The translations under genes and the position numbers were made by a program. DNA of 64,000 nt from Lantana camara (Eukaryota > Streptophyta > Magnoliopsida > Lamiales > Verbenaceae): contig CM074857.1 in assembly GCA_037501455.1 (NCBI GenBank), positions 127,831,501 through 127,895,500 of the forward strand. Reading direction: 5' to 3'. Shown here piece after piece: positions 1 to 10,654 of the stretch (positions are counted from its first letter, which is position 1; the number at the start of each line of letters is the position of its first letter). Under the pieces are notes generated by a model that saw nothing but the letters and a program-made list of their open reading frames with translations, searched no databases and was not told the origin of the DNA.

Positions 1-2157
1 GAGAGACAATCATCAGATTGGTTACTCAACGGCCCGGATTGGGATTTGTCCAAATAATTTGAGTTCGTATGGAAAAATGGTAATGAAGTAGATGTGATGG
101 GCAAATACGTCTGTGTTCGAGCTGTGCCTCCTGGTTTAATGGAAGACGATGGAATCGAGTCCATGACACAGTGCATTCTTCTTGGACCTCTTCTAAAGGA
201 CCATTGATTAATGTTATATTCAAAAAACAAAAAATAAATAAATGATTTATAACAATTACACAAACATCCCTTCTTCACTGTAACATTTCATGTACCTCCC
301 TTGTAATTTATTCTCATCTTACAGTTGCATCCCTTTTTCAAATATTAATTATTAAGCATGGTTCAATGAAGTTATAGGTCAAAACTTTTGGTGAAATTTT
401 CAAATTATTCTTGCATAAACTAGTCTTGAGCAACCATGCGGGACCACCAGCATTTTGCAATTTTGGCTCCAGAATGTGGAGGATGAGCATCATCCACGAT
501 AAACTTTCGTTCCAAGAAAATTAGATCGGATGAAATAAAAACTAGTCCTTTTTAGTTTCTTCCAAAACAATTCTGATTTATGCAAAAAGTTTTGGTATTC
601 ACCTTAATTTTCCTATGTTAAGTGTCGCTTCCCTTTGACATATCATCTGCATGTAGAGAGGTCATGTAGTCAGTACACACGGGGCGGGGCACCTACACTT
701 ACGAGCAGCAAGAAGAAACTTGCTATCATCTCCCAATGCTGCCACAAAGAAGAGGATGATATTAAGAGGATGTTCAGGTGAGATTATCAGTTCCTTAAAA
801 CATGTTATAAGACAGCGTAAACTATTTCACAATCTTCAGAAAATACTTTGACTTCACAATCTTAACAATAAATGCCAAAACTAGCATCTACAAGCTCCAC
901 GTATCTTGTTTAATCCAAACTATATGCGTTTACATCTAATAAGATCAAGAAAACGGTCCACACCTTGACTCAAACTGACAAAAGGCAATATGTTTGACAA
1001 AAAGGTAATAGAACATTGAAGAACAGATTCTTGAACCGGGCTGCAAAAACAGAACAACGAATTCGTAAGTGGAAAAACAAGAAGGATGTTATGATACCAA
1101 GCTCAGTAAGTAAAACATAATATATATACCCTCCATGAACTCAAGCAATATTTTCATCCGACAAGAAAGTTTTGAACACTTCGAATATAAGACGAAAAAA
1201 GCGAATATTTCTACATTCAATAGGGCTAAAAACTATTTTGAAGGTTAGCTTACTTCACTGAATTGTTAAAACCTATTCACTTTCCAAAAGGATAATGTAT
1301 TAAAACCAGATAGTGACTATCAACAAAACCAATCTCAATCCTCTCTTCCGGTTTTTCCTTTTCCCACCAAACGGTAACACATTGTATAAACAAACACACT
1401 ATGTAAACGACGACTGGCTTTATCCACACTAAAAACTGCATTCGCAAAGAACCATTAGTGCAAATCATAACAATCTCGAAAATATTTCACATAAGGACCA
1501 TGGAGACTGCCAGAATCCAACAGGCCATCACCACACAATTCATACACAACCAAATACATATAAAACAAGAATAACCACACAAAATCAGTCACCAACTATA
1601 ACCAACAATATGAAAGAGAGAACACCATTTCTAAAAAAGATTCAAGTCAAGAGTAAAACAAGCTTCAAACCCAATTAATCTATAGAGTTTTAAAGACAAA
1701 TTATCAGCCAAGTTCAACATAACATCGCCCCCGATACCCCCACCCAAAGCACAGAGCTAGCTTCACAAACTCAGACAGCAGTCTATCCCATCAATAACCC
1801 AATTTTCACACAGAGAGAGAGAGAGAGAGAGGAACCTTGCTTAACAGATATCGGAAAAGTAATCTTGCCGGAATCCTCCGGATTCTTGACAACCTCCTTC
1901 ATCACCTCCCTCCATCTCTTACACACACCGTAACAAGCAACCATGTGTTTACTGTCAGGCAACTTCGATTCAGAGTCCTCCACTTTCAACAACACTTCCC
2001 TCAATAACTCCAAAGGCAAATTCAACAAGCAACAATAATTGCAATCCTCATCCCCACCGAATTCATTTTTTCCCATACAATGCTCGGATTTCTCCACCGC
2101 TATTGAGCTGTCCTGAACTACTCTACGTGACCCTGACTTCAACCGCAGATTAACCAT
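1..2157 (-). pseudogene. Tubby-like F-box protein gene, decayed; 3' part off the left edge
   Basis: The first exon (2157 down to 1836) is intact. It encodes an F-box of the tubby-like type (LPLELLREVLLKVE, then ACYGVCKRWREVMKEVV) and ends at KITFPISVKQ before a GT donor, where plant tubby-like genes also have an intron. Further left on the minus strand the tubby domain can be followed in pieces: DSKFLLAARKCR and CTDYMTSLHADDMSKGS near 735-610, SNFLGTK then IVDDAHPPHSGAKI near 525-455, and GPRRMHCVMDSIPSS with FPFFRSKS-like residues from about 196 to the window edge. These pieces are broken. There is extra sequence after KCR, an extra base giving a stop where T-Y-I-G-K-L is expected, and an extra G after LGTK. 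The family normally works as SCF substrate adaptor and phosphoinositide-binding protein. I infer a pseudogene, or at most a truncated F-box-only product. Confidence 0.8.
1812..1832. repeat. (GA)n microsatellite
   Basis: A run of AG dinucleotides lies immediately inside the first intron of the tubby-like gene, next to its splice donor. It is a pyrimidine run on the transcribed strand. Confidence 0.9.
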
Positions 2158-2159
2158 GG

Positions 2160-3176
2160 TGCTTACTCGCCCACCTCTTATTTTCCTTCAAATTGCAACT
2201 TGGCACCATAAACATCTCCAACTTTCACGAAATTAAAGGAAACAACAGGAACCCTTCTCACTCATAAAACCTCATACGTGAACGTGAAGCTGCAGTTTAC
2301 ATCATGGGCTATGATTAACTTCACTAAAACTGAGAAACACAACAAACCCAACACGAAAAACACCTAAAAATCAAACCTTTAGCAACACTGAAGACAATCA
2401 GACTTGAGTTACAGACGAATGTAGGGACCTAATATGATCAGACTTGACTTGACAATCAGCTCAACATAGTGAATGTGTGTACATACCAGAAAATTGGGTA
2501 GTACTCCTTCTCTCCTCAGCATTTCCCGTCCTTCACTCGGTTCGTCCGCGGGTTGAAGCAACCAATGCAGAGTTTTTTGTTGGGGTTTAGTGTAATATTA
2601 TACTAGTTAAGTGAAATGGGTATTAGGTTCTACATTTTTGTTGTAGGATCGAGGATGGAGATGAAATCTGGGTGGTTCTTGAGAGGTTGTGGCTGTAAAA
2701 TGCATAACTTGAATAGATAAATGTTGATCTTATACAGCACTGTTATCTCACATATATATGTGAAATTTTTTAAATATCTTCTCTCTTAAATAATTTTAAA
2801 TGTCTTCTCTCTTAAATAATTGGGATTAGGGCTGACAGCGGGTCGGATTCGAACCGGATCATGATATTCCGAATCCAACAACAACAAAAAAAAATTGATA
2901 ATCGGGTCCGAATTCAAATCCTATATGATTCGGATTCATTTATTTTAAATCAATGCATAATCGGGTTGAGTGAGGTCCTATAAAAGACCCGACTATTAGC
3001 AATAAATTTAAAATTTTTAAATAACAAGTTTAATATAAAAAAATAAATATAATTACATAATATTTAATAAATAATTGTTATTTAATGGATTATTCAAGGG
3101 TTTTGTTTATATTTATTTGAAATAGGTTAATTTAAATTTATTGATAAATTTTAATCATTTTACTTAATATTATGTT
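2160..3176. other. Intergenic; GC-poor, with a decayed repeat near 2825-3000
   Basis: No coding exon is visible. The first 400 bases are the presumed promoter and 5' UTR of the tubby-like gene. From about 2825 the text (GGGCTGACAGCGGGTCGG and repeated CGGATTC/CCGAATC words) resembles the subterminal parts of hAT-type non-autonomous elements. The solo LTR at 3177 appears to have inserted into this repeat, since similar GGATC/CGAATAT text resumes at 4080-4200. Confidence 0.45.
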
Positions 3177-4042
3177 TGATCTGACTCAAATCTGATCGAT
3201 CCGAGTTATCGAATTGCGTGGCAAGTTTGGGTCGATCAGTTAAGAATTTGTATACGTGAGCTCTTTATCGATCTGAAAACACTAACACACGTAGGCGAGA
3301 AGGCCAACTTCGGGAACTTGGGGTTTAGCCTAAGTTTGGCATTCCGACACTCAAGTCAATAATAGGATCTTTAGTGAGAGAAATAAATGCAAGGAATGCG
3401 AAGTAAATGCTCTTAAAAGCTTACTAACTACTGTTTCAGGGAGGCGTAATTATAGCCTCGGCTAATTAATGCAGTAGTGTGTGTACCGCGACTGTGCATT
3501 AATTGCTCTACCGGCGATCGACCTGATGGTCGTACGCGTGAGCTGGCTACGAGAAGGACGGGTATACCTTCTTCCCCTTTTGGTATAGATAGGTACGACT
3601 GAGCATTGAATGTCTCCAGATACTCTGATAAGGGAGAAGGGGAGGCCCCCACGTGTCCCGACAAAGGGGCTTTAGGGCACGTACTTATCTGGTGGCTCGA
3701 ACTCGAACTAATGGATCGAACTACGGCACTCGGAGGACAGTTTTGGGGCTATAGGATAGATCGATGGAATAACCAATTGGTGGCATCCAGATCGATATTT
3801 TGATCTAGCAGACTCGAGCTGACTGAGTGCCCTTGGAAAGCCAAGACACGGGTAGTTCAACCGTGTCGATCTGAAGAATTGCTCACACATGGCAGCCACG
3901 TGGGGACACGTGTTGCTCGCTACGTCTTATGGGATACCAGGTAGGTTGCCACATGTCGATCTGTGATTGGCTGACGCCGTAGAGAATACACGTGGAACCC
4001 TCTGGATGGCTCCACGTGGACCAGTGATATTTTGCCATGTCA
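3177..4042 (-). mobile_element. Solo LTR related to the Tat-type element at 31.4-42.8 kb
   Basis: It begins TGATCTGACTCAAATCTG and ends CCATGTCA, matching the termini of the complete element's LTRs (TGATCTGGCTCAAATCTGG ... CCATATCA). Shared blocks include the GTCGATCAGT segment, GAACTTGGGGTTT, ACTCAAGTCA and the region around the TTACTAACTACTGTT segment. The flanking 5-mers are ATGTT (left) and ATTTT (right), a plausible TSD with one change. No internal domain is present, so it is a product of LTR-LTR recombination. It is much more diverged than the two LTRs of the full element are from each other, so it comes from an older insertion of the same or a sister family. Strand is given by comparison with the gag-pol orientation of the full element. 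Confidence 0.85.
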
Positions 4043-5030
4043 ATTTTCTCTTAAATAATTTATTTAATTAAATATTATATATAAAATCGGATTTTTGTTC
4101 TTAATGGATCAGATTCCTTAATTTCATATTCGATCCATTTATTTCAGATAACGAATATCTATAATCGAATATAATCCATCGAACTTTTTACCCATTAATC
4201 TTACTCCAATCTCGGGGAAGAGTGCGTACAAAGGAACTTCTGGTAAGCTCAAGAGCAAATGAATTATCCCCGCTAGAGAAAATACATTAAAGAAACCCCA
4301 AACATGTTATTTCAAGAGATCACCATCACTAACCCACTTGCCCTCCACTTTCAGTGTCATAATTTTATTATTTCTGCAACGACAGAGAGTACCAATATGA
4401 AAGATACGAGTGTTCTCATCTCGTGTTCAACAAACTAAATACGTGATTTTTGGAACCAGATTAACCCCTATGGTTGAAGTGTTAGATTATACTCCTATAT
4501 CAGCCTCTCTTCTAATTCACTCAGCAGTGGATGCAAATGACTATGATTGATTCGTTGTATTCCTACAATACAGTTTGAGACAGCCTTTTTCGTCGAAATA
4601 CATCTTCGTAGTGATTATTATTCCAATCTTTCAACCGTTTCGGACCTCTTTCCAACGCTTTATGGATATAACAATTATCTTGCCAAATCTGTTCAATTAG
4701 TTTTCTGTAGTTATGGTTCGTATCCCGTGCCATTTCAAATCGAAATGGTTTATTCTGTGGGATTGTAGTAACTCAAAGTCTCAAATACCCTATTATTATC
4801 AGATTAACTCTTAAGAAGGATCGAAAGAGTGCATTTCACAGGGTTCTATTTGGACGTTTTCTCACTCGGTGACCTCCACTAATAACTCTGAAGCATTTAA
4901 ATAGTAATAATCTTTTATTAGCACATATATTAAAATTTGGGGAGTTGCTACTCTTCTATTAATAATTTTAAATTAATATAATTCAAATACGTATAATTAA
5001 AAAATACGGGGAATTCCCGAAAAATTCTCA
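4043..5030. other. Intergenic, AT-rich, nothing recognisable
   Basis: No exon-like reading frame or clear repeat is visible apart from the continuation of the repeat at 4080-4200 that the solo LTR interrupts. A 73-codon frame at 4547-4768 shows no recognisable motif. Confidence 0.4.
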
Positions 5031-5035
5031 AATGG

Positions 5036-5375
5036 GAACTCAAATTCCTCTTTGCTTCCTATTTTCAAAAAAATTCCTCTTCACTCCCCAGATAAGAATC
5101 AAAATTCACTTTTACTCCCCATTTTTCGTAAACGTGGTATAAAAACTCAAGGATCACGTAACTAAATCCCCAAATGATGTATATTTTTCGCAATATGATG
5201 TATATACATGATATTACGAAAAATATACAACATTTGGGGATCCTTGAATTTTTATACCACGTTTACAAAAAATAGGGAGTCAAAAGGAATTATGATTCTC
5301 ATTTGGGGAGTGAAGAGGAATAATTTTGAAAATGGAGAGTAAACAAAAAAATTTTCAATTTATGATGAGTTTTCA
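5036..5375. mobile_element. Foldback (long inverted-repeat) element
   Basis: Two arms of roughly 150 bases are inverted copies of each other. The left arm carries CCTCTTCACTCCCC, GTAAACGTGGTATAAAAA, CTCAAGGATC and ATCCCCAAATG. The right arm carries the same blocks in reverse order and complement (CATTTGGGGATCCTTGA, TTTTTATACCACGTTTAC, GGGGAGTGAAGAGG). The centre is a short AT-rich loop near 5195. Pairing weakens outside about 5036 and 5375 and I could not fix a target-site duplication. A MITE or foldback transposon is most likely. Confidence 0.7.
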
Positions 5376-5420
5376 AAGAAGACTCCAAAAAAATAATAAT
5401 TAATTAAATATTAATTTGTT

Positions 5421-6722
5421 GATAAATATTATATACTTTTTTTTTTTTTTTTTTTTCACATCCCAAAACATTCTTCAAACTTGCATAGATATCTCTTCAA
5501 ATACACATTAAGCATTCTATAGTTTCTAAAACCACACATCATTAATATGTTCTTTAATAATTAATAACATCCATAGAATAGGGAACACTCAGATGGCCTC
5601 AGCTAATATCTCTGCATCTCTTTATTGAGCTCTAACCATAGCCGCAAGCATATCTTCAGCCACAATCATATTAACAATACCAGCCCTTTGATCTTTACCA
5701 GGCCCACAAACTTCAACCACCTTAACCCTACAGTCATCGAGCAACAGGGCAAACCTCTTCGAACGAATGCCAAGTTCGGTACGCGATAGGTCAGCTTCAA
5801 GTCCAAGTGATGTAACATATGCTGCAGCGGAATCAGGCAGAAAGTTGATCTTTGTGGTGTTATTGAGACATATCCTTCTCCATCCCCTCATCGCATATGG
5901 ATCATTCACACTGATACATTAGATTTCTTGAACGCCCATCGACTTAAACTCATCTGCCTTCTCAATTAAGGGACGGACCACATACTTGCTGCAATTGGGC
6001 AAGAAGGCGCCGCGAACGCCCAAGACAATGACCTTCTTACCGGCGACAACGGAGTGCACAGAAACAGGCTCAATTTGTGCCGACTGGTTGATGAAGGTCA
6101 GCATACCATCAGGGATGATGTCGCCCACTGCAATTGGAGCCCTTGATGCGTTTGGTGTTGGTCTCTCCAAGGATGGTGAAAGAGGATCCAAAACCATTTG
6201 CGATTCAAAGAATCGAACAACCTTTCGATCGTCAAGAAACATGGAAAACCTCTTACACCGAACACCAAATCCTTGAGAGGTGAGGTCGAGGTCAAGGCCA
6301 AGAGATGTAACATAAGCTGTCTTGCTATCAGCCAAAAACATGAGATGTGGAGCATTTCTTGGGAAAAAGGCCTTTTCCCATGCCCGCATCACATATGGAT
6401 CATTGACAGTGATATATAAGGTCTCTTGGATACTCGGATCAGATGCCATCCGAACTAGCGAGGGTTGGTGATACCAACTGCAACTGGGAATGAAGGCACC
6501 GAGAACGCCCAAGATGAGGACCTTCTTACCGGTGATAAGGGAGTAGATGGATACGGTCTCCAATTGAAACTCTTCGTTCAGGAAGCTCAAGTTACCATCA
6601 GGGATTGTGTCTCCCACAGCGATCGGAGCCCTTGTTGAGGAGGAAATTTGATTTTGCTCTTTGGGGAATTTTGACCTAATGCTGCGCTTTGAAATTTTAG
6701 AGAGGATAAATATTATATACTT
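5421..6722 (-). pseudogene. Processed retrocopy of a two-domain type II peroxiredoxin mRNA
   Basis: Read on the minus strand, an intronless frame open from 6704 carries one PrxII domain (APIAVGDTIPDG, GKKVLILGV, GAFIPSCS with the peroxidatic-type Cys), then a second domain starting RAPIAVGDIIPDG at about 6135 with GAFLPNCS, continuing VNDPYAMRG and GIRSKRFALLLDD to a stop at 5622. In this family the Cys reduces peroxides using thioredoxin or glutaredoxin. A TAA stop splits the second domain at 5919-5921. The codon where single-domain relatives have initiator Met reads AGG in both domains. About 165 bases after the last stop there is an A-tract on the minus strand (T-run 5437-5456). The same 18-mer, GATAAATATTATATACTT, lies at 5421-5438 and 6705-6722, which is a LINE-style target-site duplication. 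I infer a reverse-transcribed, non-functional insertion. The parent may have had repeated PrxII domains. Confidence 0.88.
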
Positions 6723-7675
6723 GTGTTTATTTGTTGTATTTATTTAAAAAATAAATAAATTTTACTACTAATTGAGTTGGATATTTTATCGGATTTATAT
6801 CCGGCCAACTTTTATTCAAAATTGCTTCAAAAAAAAAAAAAAAACTTTTATTCAAAATTCCTATTAATGAATTCCTATCCTATATCCTATAGATCCGACC
6901 TCAAATCCAATTATTAAATCCCCTTTTCGAAGTCGAATTTCTGCCATCTCTTCAGAATCCAACTGGTAAATGAGTTGCGAACAAGAATTCTCGATCTTAC
7001 CTTCTCCAACCCTCGATCCCCACCGCCCGGATTGTCGCCGCCGCCCGCTTCCGCCGCCACCTCAGCCTCAGCCCGGCATCTCTCCTTTTGTATATAGAAT
7101 TGTTTACATCTGCACCTTATAAATTTGGGTTAATTACAGCTCTTACCTCTCTAGATGAAATATTACACAATCTATCTTTTAAGTTAAGATTACAAATAGA
7201 CTCACTCATTGCTGATTAGTTATCTATCCTAATTCAGAAGAAAAAAAGTCGTATCATGAATATCAATTTAAGAATGTGTTGATCCTCAAAAAAATTTATA
7301 AATTACTTGTCATTCACTCGGAGAATAATGTGTGGGTAATTGTGAAGAACTAATTTGTGTGAAATATACTCAATTCAAGAAAAAAAATTTGAAAAATCTT
7401 ATCGTAATGAGTTCATTTGTAATTTTTCAAACATGGAAGGATAGGTTTCATCTAAAGGGTACGCATTGTTAATTATCCAATTTCTCAAGGGTGTAGATGG
7501 AAAAATACTCTACATTATTATATATATTTGATATCAAACTTGGTGGTCCTGACCATTGAGTTTTGTGTGTTACATTAAAAACTTGTAGTTTATTTCAAAT
7601 CTAACTGTGTTAGGGAAGTTAGATTTTCATTTGCATATATGGAGTGTATCTTCTTGAACTAACATAAATATCTGA
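6723..7675. other. Intergenic; no gene seen
   Basis: AT-rich sequence with a short C-rich patch at 7010-7080 (CCGCCGCC words) that has no convincing frame. The last 100 bases before 7676 are the presumed promoter of the F-box copy. Confidence 0.4.
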
Positions 7676-8560
7676 ATGGCAGATTGGGGTGGACTTCACA
7701 ATGATATTGTTGCTCTGATCTTGAAAAGGTTGAAGCAGATAGAAGAATTTGTGGTTTTTGGTTCGGTTTGCAAATCATGGAGGATTGTTTCCCGCGATAT
7801 TCAGAGGTGCTTAGCCCCTCAAATACCATGCCTTATGCTCCCCGACAATCCGGAGAATGAATACCATCGGCAAATTTACAGTCTCTCCAAAGAAGAAATA
7901 TTAACGAAAAATCTTTATATTCCTGAGTTGTATGATAAAAGAAGAAATATTAACGAAAAATCTTTATATTCCTGAGTTGAATGATAAAAGGTGCATCGGA
8001 TTGAACTATGGGTGGGTTCTCACAGTAACCCGATTGGGTGGTGACACGAATTTAGTCCATCCAATTTCGGGCTTGCATATTGAGCTTCCTCCTCATACCT
8101 CCGTCGAGGGCTACAAAAAGAAAGCAACGTATCCGAGTTGTATGTTCTTTGATAAAGTGGCATTGCGTGGCAATCCGTGAGAATCATCAGATTATATGGT
8201 GATGGCCCTTCATGCAACGGGCGACTATGTTCACTGTTGGAGACCTGGGTACGAATATTGGACTTTGGTTATGGATTGGGTAACCCGTTGGATCGAAGTT
8301 GATTCATATCCTGACTTCTTGTTGAAAGTTCGTATCTCTTTTCCAATTACTTTTAATCATTCACCATATTCATTAAACCACCATATTACTTTCTTATTTG
8401 ATTTTCTAATGTACAAGCTGAGAATTGTTTGAGACACGAAAAGGATAGGGTGGCTCCCTATCTTCATTCCAGTATGAGACGAAGTTGCTTGAAATAGTAC
8501 AATATGAGTTGTGTCTATGTAAGACACCCCACTTCTAGAGAATGAGCAATCTGGCTGCCT
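7676..8560 (+). pseudogene. Chimeric pseudogene: DUF295 F-box protein fused to a CUL1 fragment
   Basis: From the ATG at 7676 the frame encodes an F-box (LHNDIVALILKRL, FGSVCKSWR) and the start of a DUF295/KIB-type region (PCLMLPDNPENE, YSLSKEE). A 49-bp tandem duplication (7891-7939 and 7940-7988) shifts the frame. The DUF295 region continues in another frame (GLNYGWVLTV, NLVHPISG), has a TGA at 8178, then SSDYMVMALHATGDYVHCWRPG. Near 8265 the text changes to cullin-1: WIEVDSYPDFLLK, a GT-AG intron (about 8331-8417), then ENCLRHEKDRVAPYLHSS and decayed sequence to about 8560. The same cullin segment occurs on the minus strand at 26.0-26.4 kb. In life F-box proteins and CUL1 are partners in SCF ubiquitin ligases. 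Here the reading frame is destroyed, so I infer no protein. Confidence 0.82.
7891..7988 (+). repeat. 49-bp tandem duplication inside the F-box copy
   Basis: Two adjacent 49-base units starting AGAAGAAATATTAACG differ at one position near their ends (TTGTATG versus TTGAATG). Because 49 is not a multiple of three, the duplication shifts the downstream F-box frame. Confidence 0.95.
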
Positions 8561-8569
8561 TGTATTACT

Positions 8570-9215
8570 TAGGATAGGGGTGCAAACGAGTCGGGACGGG
8601 ACGGGCTTAAAATGGTTAGCTCGAGTTCGAGCTCGAAAGTTCGATATTGGGACCCGGCCTCATCGAGCTAATTTATTTTAAGCTTGAACTCAACACGTGC
8701 CAAGCTTGACTCGGCTCGATTCGAACCATATATAAGTATAACTAACAAAACAATATGTATGATTTATGATATGTGTATTTAATTAGTATATGATTTATAT
8801 TTTAAACCATATTAATATATAATAAAATATACATATAGTTGTACAAATATTTAATACATATATTATAAATTAAATATATATTATATATATGTTATATGTA
8901 TAGATAATATAATATACATATGTGCAATTTATAACTATATAACCTAGGCTCGTGAGCTACGAGCCATCTCGAGCTCAGCTTGTCTAGGGTCAGCTATATA
9001 GACTTTTTGCTGAAGTATCGCACGGTTTAGAGCCGGTTGTTGATCTCTTTGTGCACGCTTGTGAAGTTTTTACTCTGTTTTGTAAATTTAGGGCCTAATT
9101 AAATACTAATTTTTTGTGGTTTCCCTTACGGCATGTCAATAATGAAGATGAAGTTGTTGTTAGTTCAGCAAGTTACAAGAAGGTTTCTTTTTGGTTTCCC
9201 TTAGGGCATGTCAAT
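8570..9215. other. Intergenic; hAT-like repeat fragment at about 8575-9000
   Basis: TAGGGGTGCAAACGAG at 8575-8590 resembles the terminus of hAT-type non-autonomous elements, followed by GAGCTCGAGTTCGAGCTCG-like subterminal words. An AT-rich middle follows, then ACGAGCCATCTCGAGCTC near 8960. I see no clean second terminus or target duplication, so boundaries are approximate. Confidence 0.4.
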
Positions 9216-9219
9216 GGAA

Positions 9220-10110
9220 ACAGAGCAAGATTGATTTGTAGTTGTCCCAAACTTATGGGTAAAAACTCTTACAGAAGCGCACTATGAGCAATAAAAGTTT
9301 GCAGATGTTAAATTACATCTACATCCCTTCAGATTCCCATATTAAAATTCACCCCTGCAAAATTGGAGAAACTACAAACCACCCATAAAATTTTTTAAAA
9401 TTCACAGAAAACACCCCTTTGAAAATGGAAACAAAAAATGGGTGATTGGTAGTTTCCCAAACTAATAGGATCAAATAGTAAGATTGCCATCCCAGAGGAG
9501 TTATAGATGTATGAAAGTTCTTGGTTTTTTTCTTACATACCATCTTGGAAACACAGTTGGAGATAGAAACTACAGCTTTTGCTTTTAACTCTTAGGTTTG
9601 AATGACCACTGTAGGAACCGAGCTTGTGCAGTAAAGGAAGAGGAGCAGTGTAGTCCACCATGGCTGATAATGCCTTGTCTGCTTCTTCACGCACAAACTT
9701 CTTGTCTTGAGAGGATTTCACCAAAAGCTGCAACAACTGTAAAATAAACAAGAAAAGGCTAAGATGAGAAAGATTGGTATAAGTTAAAGGTCTTGAAGGA
9801 GGACAAAATTCCATATTGCCTTTACTTACCGATTGATTAAGAGCATCCGAACTGCATTCAAGTAATTTTTTTACCAAAGGCGTTGAATATATCTGAAGAA
9901 GCCATGATAGATGCCTTGCACAACGCACTTCTTGGATTCTTGATTGATTTCACCATCACCAACACCACTTTCTCCCTATATCAAAACTCAAACCACACAC
10001 ACAAATACTGGAATCAACACAAAAACGGTTTAAAAAACAGAAAAATAAGAACATTAAAACTTACAGAATAGGCAGTAAGAGAGTGGAGTGATGGATCGCC
10101 AAGGTTCATG
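9220..10110 (-). pseudogene. Truncated, frameshifted copy of the TOG-domain gene at 48-49.5 kb
   Basis: The copy matches exons 3 and 4 of the intact gene, the intron between them and part of intron 4. Exon-4-like text (SSQDKKFVREEADKALSAMV, then YTAPLPLLHKLGSY) lies at about 9745-9540, and exon-3-like text (VMVKSIKNPRSALCK, MASSDIFNAFG) at about 9979-9832. An altered A-run after the AFG codons shifts the frame, and a second shift lies after NLRVK. Only the tail of exon 2 remains near 10080-10100, where homology stops. Exons 1 and 5 are missing. The protein family has ARM/HEAT-type repeats of the TOG class; this copy cannot make it. Confidence 0.82.
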
Positions 10111-10119
10111 AAGATTACT

Positions 10120-10330
10120 TTAGCAATTCAGGTTATTTTTATTTAAAGAAGTGATAACGGTGAGGTTCATGAAGGACTTTATACGCTGAATAGAACAGAG
10201 GATCGAACATCTTACATAGTTGCTTTCGAGGACCAGGGTGACGCCACCAACTACTGTTATCGTCTGCAATCCTTCTTTCAGGAACTCGGAGACTTCAGTG
10301 CTGACGTTGTTCATCCATTCTATTCATATT
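10120..10330 (-). other. Small unassigned reading frame beside the TOG pseudogene
   Basis: A 64-codon minus-strand frame (10314-10120) contains TITVVGGVTLVLES but no motif I recognise. It begins where homology to the intact TOG gene ends, so it may be part of another captured gene fragment. It could equally be chance. Confidence 0.2.
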
Positions 10331-10390
10331 CTATTCGACATTCTTTTGCGCCTGCGCATCCCCTGTAATCTGTATCCGTCCATCCATTCA

Positions 10391-10436
10391 TCTATCTACC
10401 TATCTATCTATCTATCTATCTATATATATTATATAG
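10391..10436. repeat. (TCTA)n / (TA)n microsatellite
   Basis: Seven to eight TCTA units pass into TATATATA. Confidence 0.9.
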
Positions 10437-10654
10437 ATCAAATTGGCTAGATTAGGAAGATTATAAACTTTAAATTGGGCATAAATTACTGATTATAAGA
10501 GATATCGTATTATTACAATTGAACCTTTGATTTACATATATACCACTTTTTTTTCAATATTTTTCCGCGCGTGGGACAAATTTGAGGAACATTAAATTAG
10601 AAACTTCGAACAAAAACATAAGATTAAAAACATATGTGAGACTGATAAGCTCTA

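Noticed and set aside
1277..1468. 63-codon minus-strand frame inside the tubby-like gene's first intron
   Set aside because: No similarity to the tubby exons and no motif; ordinary intron sequence.
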